The notes under the pieces were generated by a model. It did not search any database, was not told where the DNA came from, and saw only the letters and a list, made by a program, of their open reading frames with translations. Source: Azomonas tarimensis (GTDB taxonomy: Bacteria; Pseudomonadota; Gammaproteobacteria; Pseudomonadales; Pseudomonadaceae). Taken from it: a stretch of DNA of 64,000 nt. Every line of letters begins with the position of its first letter. Within the stretch, counting starts at the first letter, position 1. Shown here one piece after another: positions 26,633-35,651 of the stretch. The DNA lies in the NCBI RefSeq assembly GCF_042648805.1, contig NZ_JBHRXZ010000001.1, forward strand, positions 62,001-126,000. Direction: 5' to 3'. Made by a program: the position numbers and the translations under genes.

Positions 26633-27541
26633 ATGCCCTCCCTTCCCTCCTCACTTGCTTCGTCCGGCTACCTCGGCCGCTTCGCCCCAACCCCGAGCGG
26701 CTATCTGCATTTCGGATCGCTGGTGGCGGCACTCGCCTCCTACCTCGATGCCCGTGCAGCCGGCGGAACCTGGCTGGTGCGGATGGAGGACCTCGATCCC
26801 CCGCGGGAAATGCCCGGCGCCCAGGATGCAATCCTGCGCAGCCTGGAGAACTATGGCTTCGAATGGGACGCAGAGATCCTCTGCCAGAGCGGGCGCCACG
26901 AGGCCTACGCGGCCGTGGTCGACAGTTTGCTGGAGCGCGGGCTGGCCTACTCCTGCACCTGCTCGCGCAAGCAATTGGCGGCCTATCCCGGCGCCTATCC
27001 GGGAATTTGCCGGGAGCAGCACCATAGTCCGGAGAATGCCGCGATCCGCCTGCGCGTACCGGACGTTGAGTATGGGTTCATCGACCGGGTGCAGGGCCGT
27101 TACGCCCAGCACCTCGGCCGGGAGGCGGGCGACTTCGTCATTCGTCGGCGTGACGGGCTGCATGCCTACCAGTTGGCGGTGGTGCTCGACGATGCCTGGC
27201 AAGGCGTGACCGATGTGGTGCGCGGCGCCGACCTGCTCGACTCCACCCCACGCCAGTGCTATCTGCAGGACCTCCTCGGCCTGCCGCGCCCCAGGTACCT
27301 GCACGTCCCCCTGATCACCCAGCCGGACGGGCACAAGCTGGGCAAGCGCTATCGCTCGCCTCCGTTACGTCCCGACCAGGCGCCGCCGATGCTTCTGCGG
27401 GCGCTGCGCGCGCTGGGCCAGCCCACACCCATTGAACTGGACGAGGCATCAGCCAGGGAAATCCTCGCCTGGGCAAGCCGCCACTGGGACGCCGGGCTGA
27501 CCCCCCGGTGCATGACCCTGGAAGAAGCCCGGCTGTCCTGA
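26633..27541 (+). CDS. gluQ: Glutamyl-Q tRNA(Asp) synthetase
   Basis: A 302-residue paralogue of the GluRS catalytic core without the anticodon-binding domain. It glutamylates queuosine at position 34 of tRNA-Asp. GRFAPTPSGYLHFGSL holds the HIGH-like motif, zinc ligands lie in CTCS and the Tyr/Cys of YPGICR, and HKLGKR replaces KMSKS. The ATG at 26633 fits the family length; it lies 47 bases after dksA, the classical dksA-gluQ pair. Confidence 0.92.
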   Translation: MPSLPSSLASSGYLGRFAPTPSGYLHFGSLVAALASYLDARAAGGTWLVRMEDLDPPREMPGAQDAILRSLENYGFEWDAEILCQSGRHEAYAAVVDSLLERGLAYSCTCSRKQLAAYPGAYPGICREQHHSPENAAIRLRVPDVEYGFIDRVQGRYAQHLGREAGDFVIRRRDGLHAYQLAVVLDDAWQGVTDVVRGADLLDSTPRQCYLQDLLGLPRPRYLHVPLITQPDGHKLGKRYRSPPLRPDQAPPMLLRALRALGQPTPIELDEASAREILAWASRHWDAGLTPRCMTLEEARLS

Positions 27542-27620
27542 GCCGACCCAGGCTCGCATTGCGCCTGCCGCCGACAAGCGCTTTCCGTTACCATCCTGCC
27601 ACTGAGCCAACGGGTGCCCC

Positions 27621-27797
27621 ATGTATATCTATCGACTGGTGCTGATCCTGGTGGTGGGAATCTACCTGTTTTCTCCCGCGATCATGGATTGGTGGATCAC
27701 TTCGGACGCGGCCTGGTATCGACCCTACCTGTTGTGGCTGATTCTCATCGTCGTCACCTTCATCCTGCAGAGCAGAAGCGATGCTGACCAGCTTTAA
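27621..27797 (+). CDS. cbrX: CbrX-like small membrane protein
   Basis: A 58-residue ORF with two hydrophobic segments (LVLILVVGIYLFS and YLLWLILIVVTFILQ) separated by the polar MDWWITSDAAWYRP. Its last 17 bases overlap the cbrA start in another frame. A small ORF called cbrX in exactly this place has been described upstream of cbrA in Pseudomonas, where it affects cbrA translation. Here the overlap makes translational coupling likely. The protein may also contact the membrane part of CbrA, which is inference. Confidence 0.8.
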   Translation: MYIYRLVLILVVGIYLFSPAIMDWWITSDAAWYRPYLLWLILIVVTFILQSRSDADQL

Positions 27798-30732
27798 CCT
27801 CAGCGACCTGCTTCTGATCAGTGCCGCCTACCTTTTCCTGCTGTTTGGCATCGCCTGGTGCGCCGAGCACGGCCTGATCCCACGCGGCCTGATCCGCCAT
27901 CCGCTCACCTACACCCTGTCGATCGGCGTCTACGCCAGCGCCTGGGCCTTCTATGGCACCGTCGGTCTGGCTTACCAGTACGGCTATGGCTACCTGGCTA
28001 CCTATCTCGGCGTCAGCGGAGCCTTTCTGCTGGCGCCAGTGCTACTGGCGCCGATACTGCGGCTGACACGCACCTACCAGCTGTCGTCCCTGGCGGATCT
28101 GTTCGCCTTTCGCTTTCGCAGCACCTGGAGCGGCACCCTCACCACGGTGGTAATGCTGCTTGGCATGCTGCCGCTCCTGGCGCTGCAGATCCAGGCGGTG
28201 GCCGACTCCATCGGGATCCTTACGCTGGAGCCTCAGCCCGAGCGGGTGGCGCTGATGTACTGCGTCATGGTGATGCTGTTCACCGTCCTGTTTGGCGCCC
28301 GGCATGTGGCCTCGCGGGAGAAACACGAAGGACTCGTGTTCGCCATCGCTTTCGAGTCGCTGGTCAAATTGCTGGCCCTGGGCGCGATCGGCCTCTATGC
28401 CCTGTTCGTGGTCTTTGAAGGGCCTTCCGGGCTGGAGACCTGGCTGACCACCAACCAGACCGTGCTCAACGCACTGCACACGCCGCTGCAGGAAGGGCCC
28501 TGGCGAACCATGCTGCTGGTGTTCTTTGCCGCCGCGCTGGTCACGCCGCACATGTACCACATGACCTTTACCGAGAACATCGAACCACGCACCATGCTCA
28601 CAGCCAGCTGGAGCCTGCCACTTTTCCTCCTGCTGATGAGCCTGGCGGTGCCCTTGATCCTGTGGAGCGGGCTGGAGCTCGGGGTGAACACCTCACCGGA
28701 ATATTTCAGCCTCGGCATCGGCATGAGGGTGCAGAGCGAAACCCTGGTGCTGCTGGCCTACATCGGCGGGCTGTCGGCCTCCAGCGGCCTGATCATCGTC
28801 AGCACCCTGGCGCTTTCTGGAATGGTGCTCAACCACATCGTCCTGCCGGTCTACCAGCCCCCGACCGAAGGCAATATCTACCGCTGGCTGAAATGGACAC
28901 GCCGTTGGCTGATCGTGGCGATCATCGTGGCCGGGTACGCCTTCTACCTGCTGCTCGCCAGCCGGCAGAGCCTGACCAACCTGGGCAGCGTGGCCTACGT
29001 CGGCATGCTGCAGTTCCTGCCCGGCGTGCTCTGCACCCTCTACTGGCCGACAGCCAACCGCCGTGGCTACATCGCCGGCCTCAGCGCGGGCACCGGAGTC
29101 TGGCTGTTCACCATGCTGATCCCGTTGTTCAACACCAACATGCTCCATCTGCCGTGGATCGAGAGTCTCTACGTGCTCGACGAAACCACCTGGCACCTGA
29201 CCGCCGTGGCCTCCCTGGCGATCAACGTGCTGGTCTTCTCGCTCGTTTCGCTGTTCACCCAGGCGACCCCGGAAGAAGTGCGTGCAGCCGAAGCCTGCGC
29301 GGTGGAAAACATCCGCCCCACCCAGCGCCGCGAACTGGTCGCCGTCTCGCCGCAGGAGTTTGCCGCTCAACTGGCCAAACCCCTCGGCGCCCGGACCGCG
29401 CAGAAGGAGGTCGAGCAGGCGCTGCGCGAGTTGCACCTGCCGTTCGATGAGTACCGACCCTACGCGCTGCGACGGTTGCGCGACCGCATCGAGGCGAACC
29501 TGTCGGGACTGATGGGACCCAGCGTGGCGCAGGATATCATGAAGAATTTCCTGCCCTACAAGGACAGCACCGAGGGATTCGTCAGCGAGGACATCCACTT
29601 CATCGAAGTCCGCCTGGAAGAATACCGCTCCCGTCTGACCGGCCTGGCGGCCGAGCTTGACGCCCTGCGGCGCTATCATCGCCAGACCCTGCAGGAACTG
29701 CCCATGGGCGTCTGCTCGCTGGCCAAGGATCGCGAAGTACTGATGTGGAACCGCGCCATGGAGGAACTGACGGGCATTACCGCGCAACAGGTGGTCGGCT
29801 CGCGCATCACGATCCTGCCAGAGCCCTGGCGCGGGCTGCTCGAAGGTTTCATCGAGCAGCCCGACGAACATGCGCACAAGCAGCGCCTGACGCCGGACGG
29901 CACCACGCGCTGGCTGAACCTTCACAAGGCAGTCATTGATGAACCCATGAGCCCCGGCAATACCGGGCTGGTCCTGCTGATCGAGGACGGCACCGAGACC
30001 CAGTTGCTCGAAGACCGCCTGATCCACTCCGAACGCCTGGCCAGCATCGGCCGCCTGGCCGCGGGTGTGGCCCACGAGATCGGCAATCCGGTCACCGGCA
30101 TCGCCTGCCTGGCGCAGAACCTGCGCGAGGAGCGCGAAGACGATCAGGACATCGCTGAAATCAGCAGCCAGATCGTCGAGCAGACCAAGCGGATCTCACG
30201 CATCGTTCAGTCATTGATGACCTTCGCTCATGCCGGGGCGCATCAGCGTCAGCTCTATCCGGTGAGCCTCGCCGAGGCGGCCCGGGACGCCATCGCCCTG
30301 CTGTCGCTGAATCGCCAGGGTCCGGATGTCCACTTCGTAAACCTGTGCGACCCTGCTCATCTGGCCGAGGGCGACTCCCAGCGCCTGGCCCAGGTGCTGA
30401 TCAATTTGCTGTCGAATGCGCGCGACGCCTCGCCTCCGGGCGGCACCATCCGCGTTCTCAGCGAAGCCGGCGAACAGAGCGTGTTCCTTTGCGTAGAGGA
30501 CGAGGGAAGCGGCATTTCCCGCGAGATCCAGGACCGCCTGTTCGAGCCGTTCTTCACCACCAAGGACCCGGGCAAAGGCACCGGGCTGGGCCTGGCTCTG
30601 GTCTATTCGATCGTGGAAGAGCATTATGGCCGGATCGATATCGACAGCCCGACCGACCCGGCCAGCCAGCGCGGCACCCGTTTCCGGATCAGTCTCCCAC
30701 GGTATGTCGACGCGACACCCGCTGAGGGATGA
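27781..30732 (+). CDS. cbrA: Sensor histidine kinase CbrA
   Basis: A 983-residue sensor kinase of the CbrAB carbon/nitrogen balance system. Residues about 1-500 form a sodium/solute symporter-like domain with some 12-13 membrane segments, which can transport histidine in some species. A STAC-like linker and a PAS domain (about 640-740) follow. HisKA has the phosphorylated His765 in VAHEIGNP; the ATPase has NLLSNARDA, DEGSGI and GKGTGLGLAL. All kinase motifs are intact. It precedes its regulator cbrB by 45 bases. Confidence 0.96.
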   Translation: MLTSFNLSDLLLISAAYLFLLFGIAWCAEHGLIPRGLIRHPLTYTLSIGVYASAWAFYGTVGLAYQYGYGYLATYLGVSGAFLLAPVLLAPILRLTRTYQLSSLADLFAFRFRSTWSGTLTTVVMLLGMLPLLALQIQAVADSIGILTLEPQPERVALMYCVMVMLFTVLFGARHVASREKHEGLVFAIAFESLVKLLALGAIGLYALFVVFEGPSGLETWLTTNQTVLNALHTPLQEGPWRTMLLVFFAAALVTPHMYHMTFTENIEPRTMLTASWSLPLFLLLMSLAVPLILWSGLELGVNTSPEYFSLGIGMRVQSETLVLLAYIGGLSASSGLIIVSTLALSGMVLNHIVLPVYQPPTEGNIYRWLKWTRRWLIVAIIVAGYAFYLLLASRQSLTNLGSVAYVGMLQFLPGVLCTLYWPTANRRGYIAGLSAGTGVWLFTMLIPLFNTNMLHLPWIESLYVLDETTWHLTAVASLAINVLVFSLVSLFTQATPEEVRAAEACAVENIRPTQRRELVAVSPQEFAAQLAKPLGARTAQKEVEQALRELHLPFDEYRPYALRRLRDRIEANLSGLMGPSVAQDIMKNFLPYKDSTEGFVSEDIHFIEVRLEEYRSRLTGLAAELDALRRYHRQTLQELPMGVCSLAKDREVLMWNRAMEELTGITAQQVVGSRITILPEPWRGLLEGFIEQPDEHAHKQRLTPDGTTRWLNLHKAVIDEPMSPGNTGLVLLIEDGTETQLLEDRLIHSERLASIGRLAAGVAHEIGNPVTGIACLAQNLREEREDDQDIAEISSQIVEQTKRISRIVQSLMTFAHAGAHQRQLYPVSLAEAARDAIALLSLNRQGPDVHFVNLCDPAHLAEGDSQRLAQVLINLLSNARDASPPGGTIRVLSEAGEQSVFLCVEDEGSGISREIQDRLFEPFFTTKDPGKGTGLGLALVYSIVEEHYGRIDIDSPTDPASQRGTRFRISLPRYVDATPAEG

Positions 30733-30777
30733 CGCCGCCTGGCGCCCGCTCCTGAAGATCGTCGAGAGAAGGTTCTG

Positions 30778-32178
30778 ATGTCCCATATCCTGATAGTCGA
30801 AGACGAAACCATCATCCGCTCGGCCCTGCGCCGGCTGCTCGAGCGCCACCAGTATCAGGTCAGCGAAGCCGGTTCGGTGCAGGAAGCGCTGGAGCGCCAC
30901 ACCCCGGCCGAGTTCGACCTGATCATCAGCGACCTGCGCCTGCCCGGGGCACCCGGCACCGAGCTCATCCAGCACGCTGGCGAGCGGCCGGTGCTGATCA
31001 TGACCAGTTACGCCAGCCTGCGCTCGGCGGTGGACTCCATGCGCATGGGCGCGGTGGATTACATAGCCAAACCGTTCGACCACGACGAGATGCTTCAGGC
31101 GATCGAGCGGATCCTCAGCGAACAGCCCAGCGGCCAGGCGCCCACCGCCAGCGCCGTGCCGCAGAGCGCGACCGCCGGGCAGACGGACCTGGGCATCATC
31201 GGTCGCTGCGCGCCGATGCAGGATCTGTTCGTGAAGATTCGCAAGGTGGCCCCGACCGACTCCAACGTGCTCATCCTCGGTGAGTCCGGCACCGGCAAGG
31301 AACTGGTCGCGCGGGCGCTGCACAACCTGTCGCGGCGGGCGAAGTCTCCAATGGTATCGGTCAACTGCGCTGCGATCCCCGATACGCTCATCGAATCGGA
31401 ACTGTTCGGCCATGAAAAGGGTGCCTTCACCGGCGCCACCGCCGGACGCACCGGACTGGTCGAGGCCGCCCACGGCGGTACGCTGTTTCTCGACGAGATC
31501 GGTGAGCTGCCACTCGAAGCCCAGGCAAGATTGCTACGGGTGCTTCAGGAAGGCGAGATCCGCCGTGTCGGCTCGATCCAGTCGCAGAAGGTCGATGTCC
31601 GCCTGATCGCCGCGACCCACCGCGACCTCAAGACGCTGGCCAAGACCGGGCAGTTCCGTGAAGACCTCTACTATCGCCTCAACGTCATCGCCCTACGCCT
31701 GCCTGCGCTGCGCGAGCGCGAGAGCGATGTCCTGGAAATCGCCGATGCCTTCCTGGTCCGCCAGGCTGAACGCCTCGGCCTGGAGCGTCTCAGCTTCGCC
31801 CGGGATGCACAGATGGCCATCCTCCGCTATTCCTGGCCCGGTAACGTGCGCGAGCTGGAAAATGCCATCGAGCGGGCGGCCATCCTCTGCGAGAAGCCGG
31901 AGATCACCGCCGAGCACCTGGGCATCGATGTCGAACTGGAGGAAATGGACGCCTCCTACGAAGACAGCGGGCGCCATCCGGCAACCAGCGACAGCAGCAG
32001 CAACGAGCCGACCGAGGACCTGTCGCTGGAAGATTACTTTCAGCACTTCGTCCTTGAACACCAGGATCACATGACTGAAACCGAGCTTGCCCGCAAGCTC
32101 GGCATCAGCCGCAAATGCCTCTGGGAGCGCCGTCAGCGATTGGGTATTCCGAGGCGCAAGACCGGCACTGGCGAGTAA
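30778..32178 (+). CDS. cbrB: Sigma-54-dependent response regulator CbrB
   Basis: A 466-residue NtrC-type activator. The receiver domain has Asp52 as phosphate acceptor (IISDLRLPG). The AAA+ domain has GESGTGKE (Walker A), the sigma-54 loop EKGAFTGA and LFLDEIGELP (Walker B). A Fis-type helix-turn-helix closes the protein (ELARKLGISRKCLWERR). It activates crcZ, whose sigma-54 promoter lies immediately downstream, and genes for histidine, proline and arginine use. Confidence 0.96.
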   Translation: MSHILIVEDETIIRSALRRLLERHQYQVSEAGSVQEALERHTPAEFDLIISDLRLPGAPGTELIQHAGERPVLIMTSYASLRSAVDSMRMGAVDYIAKPFDHDEMLQAIERILSEQPSGQAPTASAVPQSATAGQTDLGIIGRCAPMQDLFVKIRKVAPTDSNVLILGESGTGKELVARALHNLSRRAKSPMVSVNCAAIPDTLIESELFGHEKGAFTGATAGRTGLVEAAHGGTLFLDEIGELPLEAQARLLRVLQEGEIRRVGSIQSQKVDVRLIAATHRDLKTLAKTGQFREDLYYRLNVIALRLPALRERESDVLEIADAFLVRQAERLGLERLSFARDAQMAILRYSWPGNVRELENAIERAAILCEKPEITAEHLGIDVELEEMDASYEDSGRHPATSDSSSNEPTEDLSLEDYFQHFVLEHQDHMTETELARKLGISRKCLWERRQRLGIPRRKTGTGE

Positions 32179-32194
32179 CGCAACGCACGCATTC

Positions 32195-32233
32195 TGTTAC
32201 CGAAGCGTAACGACGCCGGGGCCATCGGTAACA
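32195..32233 (+). promoter_or_regulatory. Likely CbrB binding site upstream of crcZ
   Basis: TGTTACCGA (32195-32203) and TCGGTAACA (32225-32233) form a perfect 9-base dyad with 21 bases between, plus an internal GTAACG half site at about 32207-32212. TGTTAC/GTAACA half sites are what I recall as the CbrB recognition element. It lies about 100-140 bases upstream of the predicted crcZ start, the normal distance for an activator of sigma-54 promoters. Confidence 0.8.
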
Positions 32234-32307
32234 GAAATCCCGCCTCTGCCGGATCCGGATACCGTCAAAAAGTCACAACGCATTGATTTAAAAGGATTAT
32301 CTGCTGT

Positions 32308-32323
32308 TGGCACGGTGCCTGCT
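32308..32323 (+). promoter_or_regulatory. Sigma-54 promoter of crcZ
   Basis: TGGCACGGTGCCTGCT has the -24 GG (32309-32310) and -12 GC (32321-32322) exactly 10 bases apart, with the preferred TGGCAC left half. Transcription should begin about 12 bases downstream, near 32333. It is located between cbrB and the CrcZ sequence, as in other pseudomonads. Confidence 0.88.
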
Positions 32324-32333
32324 TATAACTGGA

Positions 32334-32655
32334 ACAACAACAATAAAAGCAGAAGACATAATAAGAACTACACGTAACGGCTCCAGCACAATAACGACAA
32401 GAATGCGGAGACGAGGCTAACTGATTCTTTTGGAGAGGAAGCATCCTCCAGCCAGGCCGAGAAGAACAAGAAACTGCATGAGCAGCACTTGATCTGGTTG
32501 AATGAGGAAACATCAGCGTCCAAAGGTATCCGTTTGCTCTTGCCCCGATATGGGGTGACCCGGAGGCTCCGGCCCGAGGGCGAGTGACAATAACAACAAC
32601 AGACTCGAAGACGACACGCAACAGACTTGAAGGGAGCCTCGGCTCCCTTCGCTGC
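32334..32655 (+). ncRNA. crcZ: CrcZ small RNA (Hfq/Crc sponge)
   Basis: Between cbrB and pcnB, after the sigma-54 promoter, lies a non-coding RNA rich in A-rich CA motifs: AACAACAACAATAAAAG at the 5' end, then AATAAGAAC, CACAATAACGACAAG, AAGAACAAGAAAC and CAATAACAACAACAG at the 3' end. These bind Hfq with Crc and relieve carbon catabolite repression. It ends in a strong hairpin, GAAGGGAGCC (32629-32638) with GGCTCCCTTC (32641-32650). The predicted length is about 320 nt, shorter than the roughly 400 nt I recall for P. aeruginosa. The 5' end is inferred from the promoter. Confidence 0.88.
32629..32650 (+). terminator. crcZ terminator hairpin
   Basis: Arms GAAGGGAGCC and GGCTCCCTTC are perfectly complementary. 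The following GCTGCGTCTGGG has no clear U tract, so termination may be incomplete and some transcripts may read into pcnB. Confidence 0.75.
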
Positions 32656-32793
32656 GTCTGGGCCATTGCCCGCCACATCCCTGCGCAGCAGTGCTAGAAT
32701 CGAGCCCTGCAGCACAACCGGACCGTCTTGGCAAGCATCGAAGCAATGTCGACCGGTCCGGGCTGCCTCCCATTCCGTTGCACAGAATCCCTC

Positions 32794-34167
32794 ATGCTGA
32801 AGAAGCTGTTCCAGTCCTTTCGTTTGCCCCTGCGTCGCCTGCCGCACCAGCGTCATGCGCCGGAAACCCTCACTGCCCGCCAGCACAGCCTGCGCCGGCA
32901 GGACATCAGTCGTAACGCAGTCAGCGTGGTGGAGCGATTGCAACAGGCCGGGTACGAGGCCTATGTCGTTGGCGGCTGCGTACGGGACTTGCTGCTGGAG
33001 ATCGAGCCCAAGGATTACGACGTGGCCACCAGCGCCACGCCTGAGCAGGTGCGGGCGGTGTTCCGCAACGCTCGCGTGATCGGCCGGCGCTTCAAGCTCG
33101 TGCATGTCCACTTCGGACGGGAGATCATCGAAGTCGCCACCTTTCGCGCCGAGCATCCCGTCGACGACGAGGATGATCACCTTGCGTCGCGCAACGAAAG
33201 TGGTCGACTGTTACGCGACAACATCTACGGCACCCTGGACGATGACGCCCAGCGCCGTGACTTCACCATCAACGCGCTGTACTACGATCCGAGCAGCGAA
33301 CGCATCGTCGATCACACCCACGGTATGCAGGATATCCGCAATCGGCTGATTCGCCTGATCGGCGACCCCGAGCAGCGTTATCAGGAAGACCCGGTCCGGA
33401 TGCTGCGCGCGGTGCGTTTCGCAGCCAAGCTGGATTTCGACGTCGAGCGGCACAGTGCCGAACCCATCCGGGAGCTGGCGCCTCTGCTCGAAGGCATTCC
33501 CGCGGCGCGTCTTTTCGATGAGACGCTCAAGCTGTTCCTGGGCGGCAATGCCGAGCACACCTATGACCTTTTGCGTCACTACGACCTGTTCGCGCCCCTG
33601 TTTCCCGCCACGGCCGAGGCGCTCGAGGACAACCCCGAGTACACCGACCGATTGATTCGCCAGGCGATGATCAACACCGATCTGCGCATCGAACAGGGCA
33701 AGCCGGTCACCCCGGCGTTTCTCTACGCCGCGCTTCTCTGGCCCGCCCTGCCCGCCCGGGTACAGGAACTGCAGGACAGTGGCATGCCGCCGATTCCTGC
33801 GATGCAGGAGGCTGCCCACGACATTCTCTGGGAACAGTGCCAGCGCACCGCCCTGCCCAAGCGCTTCTCGATTCCTATGCGGGAAATCTGGGACATGCAG
33901 GAGCGGCTTCCGCGCCGTCAGGGTCGACGCGCTGACCAGCTGATGGAAAATCCGCGCTTCCGCGCTGGCTACGACTTCCTCCTGCTGCGCGAAAGCGCGG
34001 GCGAGCAGACCGGCGGCCTTGGCGATTGGTGGACCCGCTATCAGGAGGTCAACGAGAGCACCCGACGCACCATGATTCGCGAGCTCAGCGGCGATAAAGG
34101 AGCGGCAGGCGCGCCACGCAAGCGCCGCCGCAGTGGCCGGCGGCGCAGCGACGGCGCGGCGGAATAG
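32794..34167 (+). CDS. pcnB: Poly(A) polymerase I
   Basis: A 457-residue class II nucleotidyltransferase that adds poly(A) to RNA 3' ends and promotes decay. The nucleotidyltransferase motif VVGGCVRDLLLEIEPKDYDVAT lies near residues 54-75, with the RRxD block QRRDFTINALYYDP. A very basic C-terminus (KRRRSGRRRSD) suits RNA binding and distinguishes it from CCA-adding enzyme. I chose the ATG at 32794 (MLKKLFQSFRLPL); the frame opens upstream but without conservation. Confidence 0.94.
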   Translation: MLKKLFQSFRLPLRRLPHQRHAPETLTARQHSLRRQDISRNAVSVVERLQQAGYEAYVVGGCVRDLLLEIEPKDYDVATSATPEQVRAVFRNARVIGRRFKLVHVHFGREIIEVATFRAEHPVDDEDDHLASRNESGRLLRDNIYGTLDDDAQRRDFTINALYYDPSSERIVDHTHGMQDIRNRLIRLIGDPEQRYQEDPVRMLRAVRFAAKLDFDVERHSAEPIRELAPLLEGIPAARLFDETLKLFLGGNAEHTYDLLRHYDLFAPLFPATAEALEDNPEYTDRLIRQAMINTDLRIEQGKPVTPAFLYAALLWPALPARVQELQDSGMPPIPAMQEAAHDILWEQCQRTALPKRFSIPMREIWDMQERLPRRQGRRADQLMENPRFRAGYDFLLLRESAGEQTGGLGDWWTRYQEVNESTRRTMIRELSGDKGAAGAPRKRRRSGRRRSDGAAE

Positions 34168-34169
34168 CC

Positions 34170-34700
34170 ATGCAGCGCGCCTACATCGGCCTCGGCAGCA
34201 ATCTCGCCGAACCGCTCGCGCAACTGCGCAGCGCTCTGACTGCTCTCGAAGGCATACCCGCCTCCAGGCTGGTCGCCGTATCCAGCTTCTATATCAGTGA
34301 CCCGCTGGGTCCGCCCGACCAGCCACGCTACGTCAATGCGGTCGCCGCGCTCGACACCAGCCTTGCCGCGCTGGAGTTGCTCGACGCCCTGCAGACCATC
34401 GAGCGCGACCAGGGCCGGGAGCGCAAGGCCGAGCGCTGGGGCCCACGCACCCTCGACCTCGACATACTCCTGTTCGGCGACCAGCTCATCGACGAACCCG
34501 GGCTCAAGGTGCCGCACTACCACTTGCAGGCCCGGCCTTTCGTGCTCTATCCACTGGCAGATATCGCCCCGACCAGCCTGCGCCTCGCTGACGGCCGAAC
34601 ACTGCCCGACCTGCTCAAAGCCTGCCCTTTCGAGGGCCTCGAGCGTCTGAGCGAGCCGGTAACGGCCTTGGTAACAGCGCCGGTAACACGCGGCGATTGA
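34170..34700 (+). CDS. folK: 6-hydroxymethyl-7,8-dihydropterin pyrophosphokinase
   Basis: A 176-residue HPPK of the folate pathway, transferring pyrophosphate from ATP to the pterin. Family motifs: YIGLGSNLAEP at the start, the SSFYISDPLGPPDQPRYVNAV substrate loop and WGPRTLDLDILLFGDQ (metal-binding aspartates). It begins two bases after the pcnB stop, so translation is coupled. The product is used by FolP, encoded near 52.5 kb here. Confidence 0.95.
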   Translation: MQRAYIGLGSNLAEPLAQLRSALTALEGIPASRLVAVSSFYISDPLGPPDQPRYVNAVAALDTSLAALELLDALQTIERDQGRERKAERWGPRTLDLDILLFGDQLIDEPGLKVPHYHLQARPFVLYPLADIAPTSLRLADGRTLPDLLKACPFEGLERLSEPVTALVTAPVTRGD

Positions 34701-34850
34701 CTTCTATCCGACCCATCGGGACTATAAGCGCCCCTGCCCGAATGCATGCTCAGGGGCATTGCGCTGCTTTTCGCACCGATAGACGGGCTCCGGCCCATCA
34801 CCATAAAAAGAGTGCGCTACGCCGCGCCACCGTGACGAGAGGACGACATC

Positions 34851-35651
34851 ATGTCCGAAGTAACCCTGACCACGCTGCAGGCGCAAAAGCGTGAAGGCAG
34901 CAAGATCGTCATGCTCACCTGCTATGACGCGATCTTCGCCAGGACCGCCTGCGAGGCCGGCGTCGAAATGCTGTTGGTGGGAGATTCGCTGGGAATGGTA
35001 CTCCAGGGCCACGACAGCACCCTGCCGGTCAGCCTGGACGACATGGCCTACCATACGGCCTGCGTGAAGCGCGGCAACCGGGGCGCCATGATCGTCGCCG
35101 ACATGCCCTTTATGGCTAACGCCACCACGGAACAGTGCCTGCACAGCGCCGCACGCCTGATGCAGGCCGGAGCCCAGATGGTCAAGCTCGAAGGTGCGGC
35201 CTGGCTGGCCGAATCGACTCGGCTGCTGACCGAGCGCGGGATTCCCGTTTGTGCTCACCTGGGCCTGACACCCCAGTCGGTCAATCTGTTCGGCGGTTAC
35301 AAGGTCCAGGGCCGGCAACAGGAGGCCGCGCAGCAATTGCTCGACGACGCCCGCGCGCTGGAAGCCGCCGGGGCGGCCATGCTGCTCGTGGAATGCGTGC
35401 CCAGCGACCTCGGGGCGCGCATCGCCCAGGCCGTGGAGATTCCGGTGATCGGCATTGGTGCCGGCGCCGGCACCGACGGTCAGGTGCTGGTGATGCACGA
35501 TATGCTGGGCCTGTCCCTCAGCGGCCGAACGCCGAAGTTCGTGCGCGACTTCATGCAGGGGCAGAACGACATATCCTCCGCCATCGCCGCCTACAGCCGC
35601 GCGGTCAAGAGCCGTGCCTTCCCGGCCAAAGAACATGAGTTTACCGCATGA
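34851..35651 (+). CDS. panB: 3-methyl-2-oxobutanoate hydroxymethyltransferase
   Basis: A 266-residue first enzyme of pantothenate synthesis, adding a hydroxymethyl group from methylene-THF to 2-oxoisovalerate. It has MLTCYDAIFAR near residues 22-32, VGDSLGMVLQGHDSTLPV with Mg ligands, and VKLEGA. It overlaps panC by four bases (ATGA). Confidence 0.96.
   Translation: MSEVTLTTLQAQKREGSKIVMLTCYDAIFARTACEAGVEMLLVGDSLGMVLQGHDSTLPVSLDDMAYHTACVKRGNRGAMIVADMPFMANATTEQCLHSAARLMQAGAQMVKLEGAAWLAESTRLLTERGIPVCAHLGLTPQSVNLFGGYKVQGRQQEAAQQLLDDARALEAAGAAMLLVECVPSDLGARIAQAVEIPVIGIGAGAGTDGQVLVMHDMLGLSLSGRTPKFVRDFMQGQNDISSAIAAYSRAVKSRAFPAKEHEFTA

Noticed and set aside
24771..26831. A 686-codon minus-strand frame suggesting a fusion upstream of the aminotransferase
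   Set aside because: The extra 290 codons run antisense to dksA and the start of gluQ. The aminotransferase family begins at the ATG at 25952.
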